Positions 16,103 to 25,322 of a stretch of DNA of 36,746 bases are shown here, one piece after another (positions within the stretch are counted from its first letter, which is position 1; each line of letters begins with the position of its first letter). The notes beneath the pieces are model-generated. The model had not been told where the DNA came from and did no database searches. It was given only the letters and a program-made list of their open reading frames with translations. The position numbers and the translations under genes are program-made. Origin of the DNA: an uncultured Pelagibacteraceae bacterium (GTDB lineage: Bacteria; Pseudomonadota; Alphaproteobacteria; Pelagibacterales; Pelagibacteraceae); contig CACJDV010000010.1 in NCBI GenBank assembly GCA_902592265.1, positions 1 to 36,746 on the forward strand, read 5' to 3'.

Positions 16103-16486
16103 ATGACAATTAAATCATCCCAAACTCTCGTAGCAGAAGCTCTAAAGGAGATTAATACTATTTCTTCTGATGAAGCTTATGAGAAATGTAATAAAAACGA
16201 GTGTAACCTAATTGATATAAGAGATGTAAGAGAATTGGAACGAGAGGGAAGAATTCAAGATTCAAATCATATTCCTAGAGGTATGTTGGAGTTTTGGCTT
16301 GACCCAGATAGCGCATATTTTAAACAAGGTAAATTAGATTTAAATAAAGAAATGGTTTTATTTTGTGCTGGAGGAATGAGGTCAGCTCTTGCCGCAAAAT
16401 CTTTGAAAGATATGGGATTTAAAAAAGTATCTCATATTGATGGTGGTTTTAGTGCATTGAAACAAAGTAAATTTAAAATTACTTAA
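16103..16486 (+). CDS. Single-domain rhodanese
   Basis: This 127-aa protein is one rhodanese domain with the active-site loop C-A-G-G-M-R-S at 88-94 (nucleophile C88), preceded by the conserved NLIDIRDVREL and HIPRGMLEFW segments. It would carry a persulfide sulfur on Cys88 and transfer it to an acceptor. No signal peptide is visible. The gene lies 35 bp from the divergent glycosyltransferase gene and its last 4 bp overlap the end of the minus-strand gene at 16483. Confidence 0.9.
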   Translation: MTIKSSQTLVAEALKEINTISSDEAYEKCNKNECNLIDIRDVRELEREGRIQDSNHIPRGMLEFWLDPDSAYFKQGKLDLNKEMVLFCAGGMRSALAAKSLKDMGFKKVSHIDGGFSALKQSKFKIT

Positions 16487-17061
16487 TTATTTAATTCATC
16501 TAAAGCGTATTCAAGTCTATCTTGGCCCCAAAATAATTTATCATTTACAACAAATGTTGGAGCACCAAAGATATCATTCTGGAAAGCACTATTAGTCAAA
16601 TGTTTAAGTTCATCTTTGATCTTTTGGTCTTTAATACCAGTTTCAAAATTACTAGTTTTTATCTCACATTTCGATAATATATTCTTTACAGTTTCATCTT
16701 TTGAAATATCTTCATTATTTTTCCAATAAGCATCAAAACAGAGATCAAAATATTTATCTTTCTTTTCATCGTTAATAAAAATAAAGCCTCTCATGAGGTA
16801 AAGAGAATTAATTGGGAATTTTTCATTCCAAACAAAGTCAATTTTATTTTTTTTAGCAATTAAATTACAATCATTTTTCATATTTTTCATTTTTCTCTCA
16901 TTAAAAGCAGGGGCGGTGATACCACTTAAATTATGAAGTCCACCAAGTAGGATTGCTTTATAATTAAACTTATTCCTATCGTTGGAATTAATTATTTTTT
17001 TATGCGCTAAAAATGAATAAGGACTGATAAAATCAAAATAAAAATCGATTTTTTTAGTCAT
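16483..17061 (-). CDS. 2-hydroxychromene-2-carboxylate isomerase / DsbA-like thioredoxin-fold protein
   Basis: This 192-aa protein has the HCCA isomerase (kappa GST-like, DsbA-superfamily) pattern: FYFDFISPYSFLA at the start with a Ser (S13) where family members have the catalytic serine, ILLGG at about 38-42, and FGAPTFVVNDKLFWGQDRLEYA near the C-terminus with the cis-proline loop. There is no CxxC, so it is not a thiol oxidase. In aromatic degradation it uses glutathione, but no such genes are near, so the true substrate is open. It overlaps the upstream gene (17054) by 8 bp and is cotranscribed with it. Confidence 0.85.
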   Translation of the reverse strand: MTKKIDFYFDFISPYSFLAHKKIINSNDRNKFNYKAILLGGLHNLSGITAPAFNERKMKNMKNDCNLIAKKNKIDFVWNEKFPINSLYLMRGFIFINDEKKDKYFDLCFDAYWKNNEDISKDETVKNILSKCEIKTSNFETGIKDQKIKDELKHLTNSAFQNDIFGAPTFVVNDKLFWGQDRLEYALDELNN

Positions 17062-17527
17062 ATAAACTTATATTTTTGGCATAGAAAATTCTTATCAACC
17101 AATAAACTAACAAACCAATGGGTCCAATCAAATATATAATGATTAGCGGTATTGATAATAAAAATTTATTTATCATAAATTTTTGCGAGTCTTTCACGAC
17201 CCAACCTCCAGCAAATAGATTGATGGATATAAAATGTATCCAGAACATCATAAGAAAATTTTTGTTGGAAAATAAATCTGTTGTGTCATCAATACCCAGA
17301 TATAGACTAAAATTAACATCAAAATCGTATGAGCTTAAATAAGATTTGTATAATAAAAATATATACGCTCCACTCAATATAAAGAATGGAAATATTGAAG
17401 TTACAAAATATCGGCAAAGATTAGATGTTGGAAAAAAAATTAAAATTAACCAAAATGGAAGAATACCTAAATTCACCCAATAGTAGAGCATATCTATCGT
17501 AAAATAATTATAAATTTGTTCGATCAT
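17054..17527 (-). CDS. ABA4-like integral membrane protein
   Basis: This 157-aa protein has four hydrophobic helices. The late part contains FWIHFISINLFAGGWVVKDS and then LLSIPLIIIYLIGPIGLLVYWLIR, which match the ABA4-like family (DUF4281) named after the plant neoxanthin synthase locus. The bacterial function is not established. A carotenoid or retinal link is attractive in proteorhodopsin-bearing marine bacteria but is inference. It is cotranscribed with the thioredoxin-fold gene (8-bp overlap) and divergent, by 28 bp, from recX. Confidence 0.7.
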   Translation of the reverse strand: MIEQIYNYFTIDMLYYWVNLGILPFWLILIFFPTSNLCRYFVTSIFPFFILSGAYIFLLYKSYLSSYDFDVNFSLYLGIDDTTDLFSNKNFLMMFWIHFISINLFAGGWVVKDSQKFMINKFLLSIPLIIIYLIGPIGLLVYWLIRIFYAKNISLYD

Positions 17528-17555
17528 TTTAAAATATATTATATTAAATCTGTCT

Positions 17556-18119
17556 ATGATTCCTATAAGAAATAAAAGAAAAACTTTAAAAGTAACTGTC
17601 GAGGAGATGAGAAATTTTGCATTTGCTTATATAGAAAAATATGCTCCATCCAAACAACAGCTTAAAACTTATTTACTTAAAAAATACTTAAAAACTTCTG
17701 TGCCAAATGTTAGAAAACAAGATGTTACTGATTTGATTAACATTGTCCTTTCAGACTTAGAAAAAAATAGGTTTATTAATGATAAATTTTACTCAGAAAG
17801 CAAAGCAAAAAGTATGATTCAAAGAGGAAGCTCAATAAACAAAATTAGAAATTACTTAATAGGCAAGGGTATAAATAGTGAATATATAAAAGAAACAGTA
17901 AACAAAATACATGATGATAATTCAGATCAAGATTTTTTTTCAGCAATAAAATTATGTAAAAAAAAAAGAATTGGCCCTGCGAGGACAGAGGACAATAGAT
18001 CACTATTTTACAAAAAAGACATATCTTTATTAGCAAGAAACGGATTTGATTTTGAAACTTCAAAAAAAGTAATGGAAATTGAAAAAGATGATTTTATAAA
18101 AATAATAAAATTACTTTAA
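17556..18119 (+). CDS. recX: RecX family regulatory protein
   Basis: This 187-aa protein fits RecX: three-helix repeats with AFAYIEKYAPSKQQLKTYLLKKYL near the start, then FINDKFYSESKAKSMIQRGSSINKIRNYLIGKGI in the middle (the RecX I-D-D-x-x-F-A...G-x-x-x-I-x-x-x-L-x-x-K-G-I pattern). RecX proteins bind RecA filaments and limit their extension. recA is not adjacent in this window. An alternative start at a second Met (about residue 18) has its SD too close, so I keep the first ATG. The 3' end overlaps a 47-aa minus-strand gene by 9 bp. Confidence 0.8.
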   Translation: MIPIRNKRKTLKVTVEEMRNFAFAYIEKYAPSKQQLKTYLLKKYLKTSVPNVRKQDVTDLINIVLSDLEKNRFINDKFYSESKAKSMIQRGSSINKIRNYLIGKGINSEYIKETVNKIHDDNSDQDFFSAIKLCKKKRIGPARTEDNRSLFYKKDISLLARNGFDFETSKKVMEIEKDDFIKIIKLL

Positions 18120-18254
18120 TTTTTTTTTTTTATTTTCTCTTACTAAAAAATCAATCTTATTTTTTATATAATTTTTGACAAAAACAAAAATAAGTAAACC
18201 AAAAATTGAAACTGAAACAATTATAATTAAAATAATTCTTATTTGTTCATCCAT
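18111..18254 (-). CDS. Single-TM small protein, 47 aa, coupled to cysQ
   Basis: A 47-codon frame starts at ATG 18254 and stops at TAA 18111. Its start overlaps the cysQ stop (TAATG, 1 bp), a typical coupled start. The product has one transmembrane helix (about 6-26) and a basic tail ending in Lys-rich residues, so it is probably membrane-anchored with the tail inside. I recognise no family. It is the last gene of the DUF3553-cysQ-TM unit. The poly-A run of 12 bases near its 3' end is a slippage-prone site. Confidence 0.6.
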   Translation of the reverse strand: MDEQIRIILIIIVSVSIFGLLIFVFVKNYIKNKIDFLVRENKKKKLK

Positions 18255-19027
18255 TATTGAATTTTCTTACTTTTTAAAATTAAACTGGGATTTTTAAAAT
18301 CTTTTTTTCCATAAAAAATTTCTTGTCCATTGAAATCAGTTACACTTCCACCAGAATGTTTCAATATCGCATGGCCCGCAGCTATATCCCATTCTGATGC
18401 CCTTGGCTCTGCAACATAACCATCAAACTCTCCAGCTGCAATAACACAAAATTTTAGAGAACTTTTCATTCTTACATATTTTTTAACATTAAGTTTTTTG
18501 TATATTTCATTTATTTCTGGTTTAATTTTATTAGAATAGGATACAAATTTTATCTCATTTTTATTAAAATTTTTTGAGTTATCCAACTTAATTGGTTCCC
18601 CATTAATTAATTCAAAAGCAAAATCATCTCCATAAGAATAAAACATTCTATTTTTTGCTGGAGCATAGATTAATCCAGCAACAGGCTTTTTTTGAATGAT
18701 TAATCCTGCATTAATTGTAAATTCATCCAAATCATTAATATAGTCATAAGTTCCATCTATTGGATCGATCAACCAAAAATTTTCTAGGTTATTTTTTGAT
18801 TTATTTTCTGATGTTTCCTCGGATACTATTGGGATATTTGGCGTTAAGTTATATATTTTTTTACTCAAAATTTTATTAACTTCTAAGTCACCATTACTTA
18901 CAGGTGTATTATCGGATTTTATTTCTTTAGTAAGACCTTTTTTCCTAAGATCTAAAGAAATTTTCCCTGCATCTAAAAAAGTTTGAATTAGATTATTAAC
19001 AATTTTTTTAATATCACTTTGAGTCAT
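18254..19027 (-). CDS. cysQ: 3'(2'),5'-bisphosphate nucleotidase CysQ / inositol monophosphatase family
   Basis: This 257-aa protein has the inositol-monophosphatase-fold metal sites: E70 in IVSEET, DPIDGT at 88-93, and the late EWDIAAGHAIL with the third aspartate, followed by SGGSVTDF. The segment DGTYDYINDLDEFTINAGLI is like CysQ, which removes PAP (3'-phosphoadenosine 5'-phosphate) made during sulfate assimilation and sulfotransfer. A general inositol-phosphate or sugar-phosphate phosphatase is the alternative. The start codon lies inside the end of an upstream small gene (14-bp overlap). Confidence 0.85.
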   Translation of the reverse strand: MTQSDIKKIVNNLIQTFLDAGKISLDLRKKGLTKEIKSDNTPVSNGDLEVNKILSKKIYNLTPNIPIVSEETSENKSKNNLENFWLIDPIDGTYDYINDLDEFTINAGLIIQKKPVAGLIYAPAKNRMFYSYGDDFAFELINGEPIKLDNSKNFNKNEIKFVSYSNKIKPEINEIYKKLNVKKYVRMKSSLKFCVIAAGEFDGYVAEPRASEWDIAAGHAILKHSGGSVTDFNGQEIFYGKKDFKNPSLILKSKKIQ

Positions 19028-19190
19028 TTATCTTTTTTAATTCTATATTTTCAGAGTTTATCACTTTTTTACCAACATTTTGAAAATTGACTGTAATTTT
19101 ACCTTTAATTATTGATTGAACTTGTCCTATTCCCCAATCTTTATTTGCTGGGTTGAAAACTTTGTCGCCTGGTTCAAAATCAAAAATCAT
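19014..19190 (-). CDS. DUF3553 family protein, 58 aa
   Basis: A 58-codon frame runs from ATG 19190 to TGA 19014. The residues match the short DUF3553 family: [19 protein letters not shown] at 8-26 and [12 protein letters not shown] at 33-44. The family has an SH3-like barrel related to the CarD/UvrD-tail type and its role is unknown. It overlaps the cysQ start by 14 bp, so they are co-translated. It is divergent from mnmA with a 41-bp gap. Confidence 0.8.
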   Translation of the reverse strand: MIFDFEPGDKVFNPANKDWGIGQVQSIIKGKITVNFQNVGKKVINSENIELKKINDSK

Positions 19191-19231
19191 TTAATTTAAT
19201 TTATATTAGAAATAAGTATAAATACCATCAA

Positions 19232-20350
19232 ATGAATAATAATTTAAATTCTATTGGCTTAAATAAAAATCCCTCAGAAACAACGGTTGTTGTTGCAATG
19301 TCAGGTGGAGTGGACTCATCTACTGTTGCAGGAATGATGAAAAAAGATGGTTACAAAGTTATTGGCATAACTTTAAAACTCTACGATGATGGCAAGGAGG
19401 TTGCAGCATCAAAACAATGCTGTTCAGGTCAGGACATAATGGATGCAAAAAGAGTCGCTCAAAAATTAGATATTGAACACAAAATTCTCTATTATCAAAA
19501 CAAGTTCAAACAAGGAGTAATAGACAACTTTGTTGATAGTTATTTAAAAGGCGAAACTCCCATTCCATGTGTGCAGTGTAATCAAACTGTAAAATTTAAG
19601 GATTTATTTGAAGTAGCGAAAGATCTAAAGGCAGATGCGTTGATTACTGGTCATTATGTAAAAAGTGTTACTGTTGACAATCAAACAAATATGTATCGAG
19701 CTATCGATGAAAATAGAGACCAAAGTTATTTTTTATTTAATACTTCTAGAGAACAATTAAATTATTTAAGATTTCCATTAGGAGGCATGCTTAAAGATGA
19801 AACAAGATCTATAGCAAAAAAACTAAATCTTAATGTAGCAGATAAGCCAGATAGCCAAGATATTTGTTTCGTACCTAATGGCGACTATGCTTCGGTTATT
19901 CAAAAATTTAAACCAGACTCTTTCAAAAAAGGAAACATAAAAAATCTAGATGGAAAAGTAATTGGAGTGCATGATGGAATTATCAATTTTACAATAGGTC
20001 AAAGAAAAGGAATTAAAGTTTCAGATAAAGATGCATTATATGTAATTAAGATAGATGCAGAAAAAAACGAAATTTTTGTTGGCCCAAAAGAAAAACTTGG
20101 AAAAAAAGATATTAAACTTCATGAATTAAATTTACTTGTTAATCGGGAGGAATTTAAAAATAATATTTTTGTTAAAGTAAGATCAACAGGCAAACTTCTT
20201 GTGGGAAAATTAAGCTTTAATAATGATAGTACAGCCCAAGTAAATTTAGAAGAATTTGAAGATGGAATATCCCCAGGACAAGCTTGCGTTTTTTATAATA
20301 AAGATGAAATTGGTTATAAAGTTTTAGGCGGCGGTTGGATCAAAAATTAA
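19232..20350 (+). CDS. mnmA: tRNA-specific 2-thiouridylase MnmA
   Basis: This 372-aa enzyme thiolates U34 of glutamate, glutamine and lysine tRNAs. The PP-loop SGGVDS is at 24-29. The catalytic cysteine pair is C116 (in [11 protein letters not shown]) and C212 (in [13 protein letters not shown]), and the C-terminal barrel follows with [10 protein letters not shown]. All key residues are present and length is normal. The last 4 bp overlap the minus-strand membrane-protein gene that converges on it. Confidence 0.96.
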   Translation: MNNNLNSIGLNKNPSETTVVVAMSGGVDSSTVAGMMKKDGYKVIGITLKLYDDGKEVAASKQCCSGQDIMDAKRVAQKLDIEHKILYYQNKFKQGVIDNFVDSYLKGETPIPCVQCNQTVKFKDLFEVAKDLKADALITGHYVKSVTVDNQTNMYRAIDENRDQSYFLFNTSREQLNYLRFPLGGMLKDETRSIAKKLNLNVADKPDSQDICFVPNGDYASVIQKFKPDSFKKGNIKNLDGKVIGVHDGIINFTIGQRKGIKVSDKDALYVIKIDAEKNEIFVGPKEKLGKKDIKLHELNLLVNREEFKNNIFVKVRSTGKLLVGKLSFNNDSTAQVNLEEFEDGISPGQACVFYNKDEIGYKVLGGGWIKN

Positions 20351-21057
20351 TTTAGTTTTTTCCACATAAAAAATGTTAATAAATAAAAAGTAATTACTCC
20401 AATAAAGTAATCCCATTCCAACGCATGTTTTAAAAACTTTAATTGAATCCCAAAAAAATCATCACCAGGTAGACTAATTATAGGTATACTTATTACTGCA
20501 ACTATAATTAACATTGAAACTAACATTATTTTAAGATTAAGCACTATTGGGTTTATATAATCTTTCAATTTTTCTTTGAAAGACCAAAAAGTTGATACCA
20601 AGTAAGCTTGAGCAACAATTTCAAAAACAACAAACGATAGCATTATTACCCTTCTAAAAAGTTTGTATAAATCATTATCAAATTTGATACCTAAAAAAAT
20701 TGAATGTACAGTTAGTGCAACTGCCGAGGCAATACCAAAAAAAACTATTTTCTTTAAATTCTTATGGTCAACTTCAAAATATTTAATGATATCTCTATTA
20801 AATAACCAATATCTGATTAATAAATAAGATGTCAAAAACATTGCAGGCTTAAATACTAACCAGGAAGGGTAAGGTCTAGCTGTTCTACTGATTGAGGCAC
20901 CACCATCAAAATAAGGAATAGTATTGTGTAAAATGTCTGTCTGATTTGGAAATAAGCTATGAAATTGAGTTACTAATATTAAACAGATATTTACCGCAAC
21001 AAAAGGGATTATAAATATCCATATACTAATGGATCTTGCCTTTTCAATTGAATTCAT
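20347..21057 (-). CDS. Six-helix membrane protein, 236 aa
   Basis: This protein has about six hydrophobic segments. Between the first and second is a polar loop with [16 protein letters not shown], which is similar to the Frag1/DRAM/Sfk1 family pattern (a conserved Ser-Ile-Ser before the second helix), but the match is weak. I do not assign a function. It starts 6 bp after a 27-aa basic gene and is likely cotranscribed with it. Confidence 0.55.
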   Translation of the reverse strand: MNSIEKARSISIWIFIIPFVAVNICLILVTQFHSLFPNQTDILHNTIPYFDGGASISRTARPYPSWLVFKPAMFLTSYLLIRYWLFNRDIIKYFEVDHKNLKKIVFFGIASAVALTVHSIFLGIKFDNDLYKLFRRVIMLSFVVFEIVAQAYLVSTFWSFKEKLKDYINPIVLNLKIMLVSMLIIVAVISIPIISLPGDDFFGIQLKFLKHALEWDYFIGVITFYLLTFFMWKKLN

Positions 21058-21063
21058 TGAGGA

Positions 21064-21147
21064 CTATTTCTTTTTATTTTTTTTTCTAGCTCTTCTTTTT
21101 TTTGAGCCCATCTTTCTTCGGCCTCTATGTTTTTTTGGATATCCCAT
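21064..21147 (-). CDS. Very basic small protein, 27 aa
   Basis: A 27-codon frame runs from ATG 21147 to TAG 21064, with a good Shine-Dalgarno (AAGGAAA) before the start. The product begins MGYPKKHRGRRKMGSKKRR and has 18 Lys, Arg or His in 27 residues, like a tiny ribosomal or nucleic-acid-binding protein. Several codons are GC-containing Arg and Gly choices in an AT-rich context (AGA, GGC, CGA), which argues it is coding. I cannot name a family; its composition recalls extra small ribosomal proteins such as those in bTHX or AURKAIP1-like groups, but the pattern is not the same. Confidence 0.6.
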   Translation of the reverse strand: MGYPKKHRGRRKMGSKKRRARKKNKKK

Positions 21148-21222
21148 TATTTCCTTCTGTTATAATTTAATTGAAATTATGTGAGGGATATAGCATTGTC
21201 CTTTAAAGTTATCAATTTTTTT

Positions 21223-22398
21223 ATGGTTAAATCATTTAAGACATTTTTAAAACATACTACAAAAGATTTTCATAATCAGTCAGTAAATCCACCAGTAGTT
21301 AGAGCTTCAACAATAATATTTAAGTCAATGAAGCATATAAGAAAAACTCAAAAAAAAGCTCAAAAAAATCCAGTTGGTGGTCATTACGATTACGGAAGAC
21401 AAGGAACTTCAACAACTTATATTTTACAAAAGATTTTAACTAAACTTGAAGAAAGTTATCATGTATTTACTACACCAACAGGTTTTGGTTCAGTCTTTTT
21501 AGCTATATTTAGCGTTGTTAGACCAGGTGATGAAATAATTGCTGCAGATCCAGTTTACAGCCCTACGAGAATTTTAACCCAAGATTTTTTAAAAGAATTT
21601 AATATTAAAACAATTTTTTATAATCCACATGATTTAAAAACTTTAGAGAGTAGCATAACAAAAAAAACAAAATTGATTTTTGTTGAAAATCCAGGGAGTA
21701 ATACTTTCGACTTCCAAGATCTTGGAAAAATTATCAAAATTGCAAAAAAATATAAAATTTTAACAGCTATAGATAATACCTGGGGCACACCTTACTATCT
21801 CAAACCAATAAAACTTGGTTTTGATATGTCTATTGTGTCTGCTACAAAATATTATTCTGGTCATTCTGATGTTATGGGTGGAAGTCTAGCAGTAAATAAA
21901 AAAGTTTTTCAAAAAGTAAAAACAGCTGAAAAAATAACAGGTTTAAGATTGGGACCTGATGATGCGTATTTAATTACTAGAGGTTTGAGAACTTTAGATG
22001 TTAGATTAGATAGACATAGAGAAAATGCAAAAAAAATCGCAGCTTTTTTGTCAAAAAATAAAAAGATTACACTTCTTTATCCATTTAAGAAAAATTCCAT
22101 GAATTTTAGAATGTGGAAAAAGTATTATTCTGGTGCCTCAGGATTAATGGGGCTGAAAATAAAATCAAAGAATATAAATTCTGTAAGAAAATTTGTAAAT
22201 TCTCTTAAATTATTCGGCTATGGTTATAGTTGGGGTGGTTTTGAGAGTTTAGTTTTACATCAAGAATTTAGGGAAACTGGAAAAAGAAAATTCATGAATT
22301 TAGCAAAGGATGAACATTTAGTCAGATTTCATATAGGACTTGAAGATCCAAATGACTTAGTTGCTGATATAAAACAAGCATTAAGGCATTTAAAATGA
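21223..22398 (+). CDS. metC: Cystathionine beta-lyase (Cys/Met PLP family)
   Basis: I start at ATG 21223 (391 aa); a GTG at 21181 would add 14 residues unlike the family. The PLP lysine is K209 in SATKYYSGHSD, with D184 in AIDNTWGTPYY for the pyridine nitrogen and the YGRQGTST segment near the N-terminus. These match cystathionine beta-lyase in the trans-sulfuration and methionine group. The specific reaction (beta-lyase, or another Cys/Met-metabolism lyase) is inferred by similarity. It overlaps the MFS gene by 4 bp (ATGA), so they are coupled. Confidence 0.88.
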   Translation: MVKSFKTFLKHTTKDFHNQSVNPPVVRASTIIFKSMKHIRKTQKKAQKNPVGGHYDYGRQGTSTTYILQKILTKLEESYHVFTTPTGFGSVFLAIFSVVRPGDEIIAADPVYSPTRILTQDFLKEFNIKTIFYNPHDLKTLESSITKKTKLIFVENPGSNTFDFQDLGKIIKIAKKYKILTAIDNTWGTPYYLKPIKLGFDMSIVSATKYYSGHSDVMGGSLAVNKKVFQKVKTAEKITGLRLGPDDAYLITRGLRTLDVRLDRHRENAKKIAAFLSKNKKITLLYPFKKNSMNFRMWKKYYSGASGLMGLKIKSKNINSVRKFVNSLKLFGYGYSWGGFESLVLHQEFRETGKRKFMNLAKDEHLVRFHIGLEDPNDLVADIKQALRHLK

Positions 22399-23615
22399 GT
22401 ACGGAAAAATTTTTTCAATCAAGAACAGCATTAATCACATTATTTGCGGCTTGTTTTGTTGTTTTAATTTCTCTTGGTGTAAGACAAACCTTTGGTTTGT
22501 TTTTCATGGATTTCAATGAAAGTCTCAAAATAAGCAATACAGCATTTGGTTTTGCGATAGGAATGCAAATGTTAATGTGGGGATTAACTGGACCTATTTT
22601 TGGTGCTATTGCAGATAAGTATGGTGGTCATATAGCAATAATTTCAGCATTTATTTTTTATGCCGCTGGAATATTCTTTTTATATACAGGACCTAATACA
22701 GGGATCTTTTTTCAAATACACATGGGGTTGTTAATTGGAATTGGACTAGGGGGAACAGCCATAAGTATTCCAATGTCTATTGTTGGAAAACACTTTCCTT
22801 TATCTACAAGAACTATTGCAATGAGTTTTGTGACTGCTGTTGGATCGTTTGGTTACTTTTTGTCTCCAATTTTCACAAGTTACTCTCTAAATGAATTTGG
22901 ATGGAATTATACTTTATTCGTTTTCGGAATGCTTTTAATTGCTGGTTTAGTAGCCGCTTACTTCGTGAGATCTCCATCTGCAACTGAAAATGTAGAAAAA
23001 ACATCAGACCAATCGTTTTCTGAAGCACTCAATGAAGCGTTCAAAACAAAAAGTTATATTTTACTTGTATCTGGTTTTTTTGTTTGTGGATTTCATATTA
23101 CCTTAGTTGGAACTCATGTTCCTAAGTATGTAATAGATAGAGGTCTTGAGGATTGGACTGCTGCAGCTATTTTATCTTTAATTGGGTTATTCAATATTTT
23201 TGGCTCTTTATTAAGTGGCTATCTTTCTGCAAAAATGAGTAAAAAAATAATCTTAAGTGCAATCTACTTTTTGCGAGGAGTTTCAATAATATTCTTTATA
23301 TTTACACCAGCTAGTAATATTGCAGCATTTATATTTGGAGCAAGTTTTGGGTTCCTCTGGTTATCGACAGTACCAGCAACAAGTGGAATAGTTGCCCATC
23401 TTTTTGGAACAAAATATTTGGGCTTGTTATATGGAATAGTTTTTTTAAGTCATCAAATTGGTTCGTTTTTTGGAGCTTATCTGGGAGGTTTATTTCACGA
23501 TACTTATGGGTCATATGACTATGCGTGGTATTTAGCAATTGCTTTATCTGTTTTTGCGGCAATAATTCATTTACCAATAAAGGAAGAACCAGTTTTAAGA
23601 TTAAAAACAGAATAA
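22395..23615 (+). CDS. MFS transporter (OFA/monocarboxylate-like)
   Basis: This 406-aa protein has 12 hydrophobic segments with the MFS pattern: GPIFGAIADKYGGH between helices 2 and 3, and a longer central loop (about 195-215). It looks closest to the oxalate/formate and monocarboxylate transporter-like group. The substrate is not readable. It overlaps metC by 4 bp and is followed by pabB 1 bp later, so it is inside the metC-pab operon. Its overlap with a lyase of sulfur amino acids suggests a related substrate, but that is inference. Confidence 0.85.
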   Translation: MSTEKFFQSRTALITLFAACFVVLISLGVRQTFGLFFMDFNESLKISNTAFGFAIGMQMLMWGLTGPIFGAIADKYGGHIAIISAFIFYAAGIFFLYTGPNTGIFFQIHMGLLIGIGLGGTAISIPMSIVGKHFPLSTRTIAMSFVTAVGSFGYFLSPIFTSYSLNEFGWNYTLFVFGMLLIAGLVAAYFVRSPSATENVEKTSDQSFSEALNEAFKTKSYILLVSGFFVCGFHITLVGTHVPKYVIDRGLEDWTAAAILSLIGLFNIFGSLLSGYLSAKMSKKIILSAIYFLRGVSIIFFIFTPASNIAAFIFGASFGFLWLSTVPATSGIVAHLFGTKYLGLLYGIVFLSHQIGSFFGAYLGGLFHDTYGSYDYAWYLAIALSVFAAIIHLPIKEEPVLRLKTE

Positions 23616-23616
23616 A

Positions 23617-24768
23617 TTGAATAGAACAAATCAATTAACAAAAATACACTTATCGGGGAAACCCTACATTATTTATAAATCTCAAAAAGGGTTTGATCTT
23701 TACACCGATTTTTCAAAAAAAATAATTTTAAATAATGAAAATATTAAAAGTTTTTTAACTAAAAAAAATAAAAAACAATCAAACAATACTGATCTTTTCA
23801 TTGGTTTTTTTGGATATGAGTTATTAAATAATCTGATTGATGTAAAAGTTCCTAAACAAAAAAATTTCAACTTTCCAAAGGGTATTTTTTATAAACCAGA
23901 AAAAAAGATTAAACTTAGTAACAAGTTAAATTATGATTTCAAAAATTTCAATTGTGGGAATTTTAAAATCAATATTAATAGAAAAAATTATACAAAAATA
24001 TTCAATAAATTTAAGAAAAAGATAAAGAGTGGCGAGACATATCAAATTAAAATATGCACTAAATATAAAACAAAGTCAAAAATCAATCCGTTAGATTTTT
24101 TTTCAAGGTTATCTGATACCAATTTAGCGCCAGAGGCTTTTATGATTAAAGATGATAATTATTCAATTATTAGCTGTTCCCCAGAAACTTTAATTATAAA
24201 AAAAGGAACCGATATATCTACAAAACCAATAGCTGGGACTGTAAAAAAAACTAAGGGGTTAAATAAAATAAAAGCATTAAATTATTTTAGAAAAAATTTA
24301 AAAGAAACCAAAGAGCATAATATGATTGTTGATATGGAAAGAAATGATTTATCAAGAATTTGCAAGGTAGGTTCAGTAAAATTGTCTAAACAAAAAATCG
24401 TTGAGGAATATAAAGACCTTTTCCACTATGTTAGCCTAATTAAGGGAAAATTAAAAAAAAATATAAATAATTTTGAAATAATTAAAGCAATGATGCCAGG
24501 TGGTTCTGTTATTGGATGTCCAAAGATAAATACACTTAATCTTTTAAATAATCAGGAAAAAGAAAACAGAAATATTTACACAGGAAGTTTTGGTTATATA
24601 AAATTTAATGGTGATATGAGATTTAATATAATTATAAGATCAATTTTAAATTTTAAGAACATATCCGAAATTTCAGTTGCTTCAGGTGTCGTTGTAGATA
24701 GTAATGCCAATCACGAATTTAATGAGAATTTTCTTAAAGCTAAGGCGTTAATAGATTTATTTAAATGA
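23617..24768 (+). CDS. pabB: Aminodeoxychorismate synthase component I (PabB/TrpE family)
   Basis: This 383-aa chorismate-binding enzyme starts at a TTG 1 bp after the MFS stop. Conserved parts are FIGFFGYE (61-68), SCSPETLI (186-193), KPIAGT (203-208) and PGGSVIGCPK (294-303). It is short for TrpE (about 500 aa) and lacks the N-terminal tryptophan-binding half, and it is followed by pabA and pabC, so pABA synthesis is the best reading. However the residue that is Lys in E. coli PabB (P-I-K-G-T) is Ala (A206) here, as in anthranilate synthase. Both chemistries are possible; context favours PabB. Confidence 0.82.
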   Translation: MNRTNQLTKIHLSGKPYIIYKSQKGFDLYTDFSKKIILNNENIKSFLTKKNKKQSNNTDLFIGFFGYELLNNLIDVKVPKQKNFNFPKGIFYKPEKKIKLSNKLNYDFKNFNCGNFKININRKNYTKIFNKFKKKIKSGETYQIKICTKYKTKSKINPLDFFSRLSDTNLAPEAFMIKDDNYSIISCSPETLIIKKGTDISTKPIAGTVKKTKGLNKIKALNYFRKNLKETKEHNMIVDMERNDLSRICKVGSVKLSKQKIVEEYKDLFHYVSLIKGKLKKNINNFEIIKAMMPGGSVIGCPKINTLNLLNNQEKENRNIYTGSFGYIKFNGDMRFNIIIRSILNFKNISEISVASGVVVDSNANHEFNENFLKAKALIDLFK

Positions 24769-25322
24769 TTTATGTAATTGATCATAACGACTCTTTTACT
24801 CATAATGTAGTTCACCAATTTGCTTTGTTTGATAAAGTTGCGTGTGATAATTATGATAAAATTAGCGAAAATAAAATTAAGCAAGCATCAACAATAATTT
24901 TTTCACCTGGACCAGGTAATCCAAAAAATTATCCAACCACTTCAAAAATTTATAAAAAATACAAAGGTAAAAAAAAAATCATAGGGATTTGTTTAGGGTT
25001 TCAACATATTTTATTTTGTGAAGGTGCAAAAATTGTTGAACAAAAAAAAATTTATCATGGTTTTCAATCAAATATAAAAGTTATCTCTAATAAATCTTTA
25101 TTCAAAAAAGGAAAAATATTTAAAGTTGGCAGATATCATTCTTTAAAATTAAAAGAGCCTTTCAAATCTAATAATTTTGAGATAACTATGAGATGTTTAA
25201 ATTCAAAAGTCGCGATGGCATTTGAAAATAAAAAGGAAAAAATATATGGATTTCAATTTCACCCAGAATCTTTTTTAACTATCAATGGTAACTTACTTAT
25301 TAAAAAAATCTTATCAGCTTAA
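24765..25322 (+). CDS. pabA: Aminodeoxychorismate synthase component II (PabA, glutamine amidotransferase)
   Basis: This 185-aa class I GATase supplies ammonia to PabB. The nucleophile is C76 in GICLGFQ, with H166 and E168 in FQFHPES; SPGPGNP at 48-54 is the usual PabA/TrpG motif. It overlaps pabB by 4 bp (ATGA) and the next gene by 38 bp. A single such subunit often serves both PabB and TrpE in bacteria. Confidence 0.9.
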   Translation: MIYVIDHNDSFTHNVVHQFALFDKVACDNYDKISENKIKQASTIIFSPGPGNPKNYPTTSKIYKKYKGKKKIIGICLGFQHILFCEGAKIVEQKKIYHGFQSNIKVISNKSLFKKGKIFKVGRYHSLKLKEPFKSNNFEITMRCLNSKVAMAFENKKEKIYGFQFHPESFLTINGNLLIKKILSA

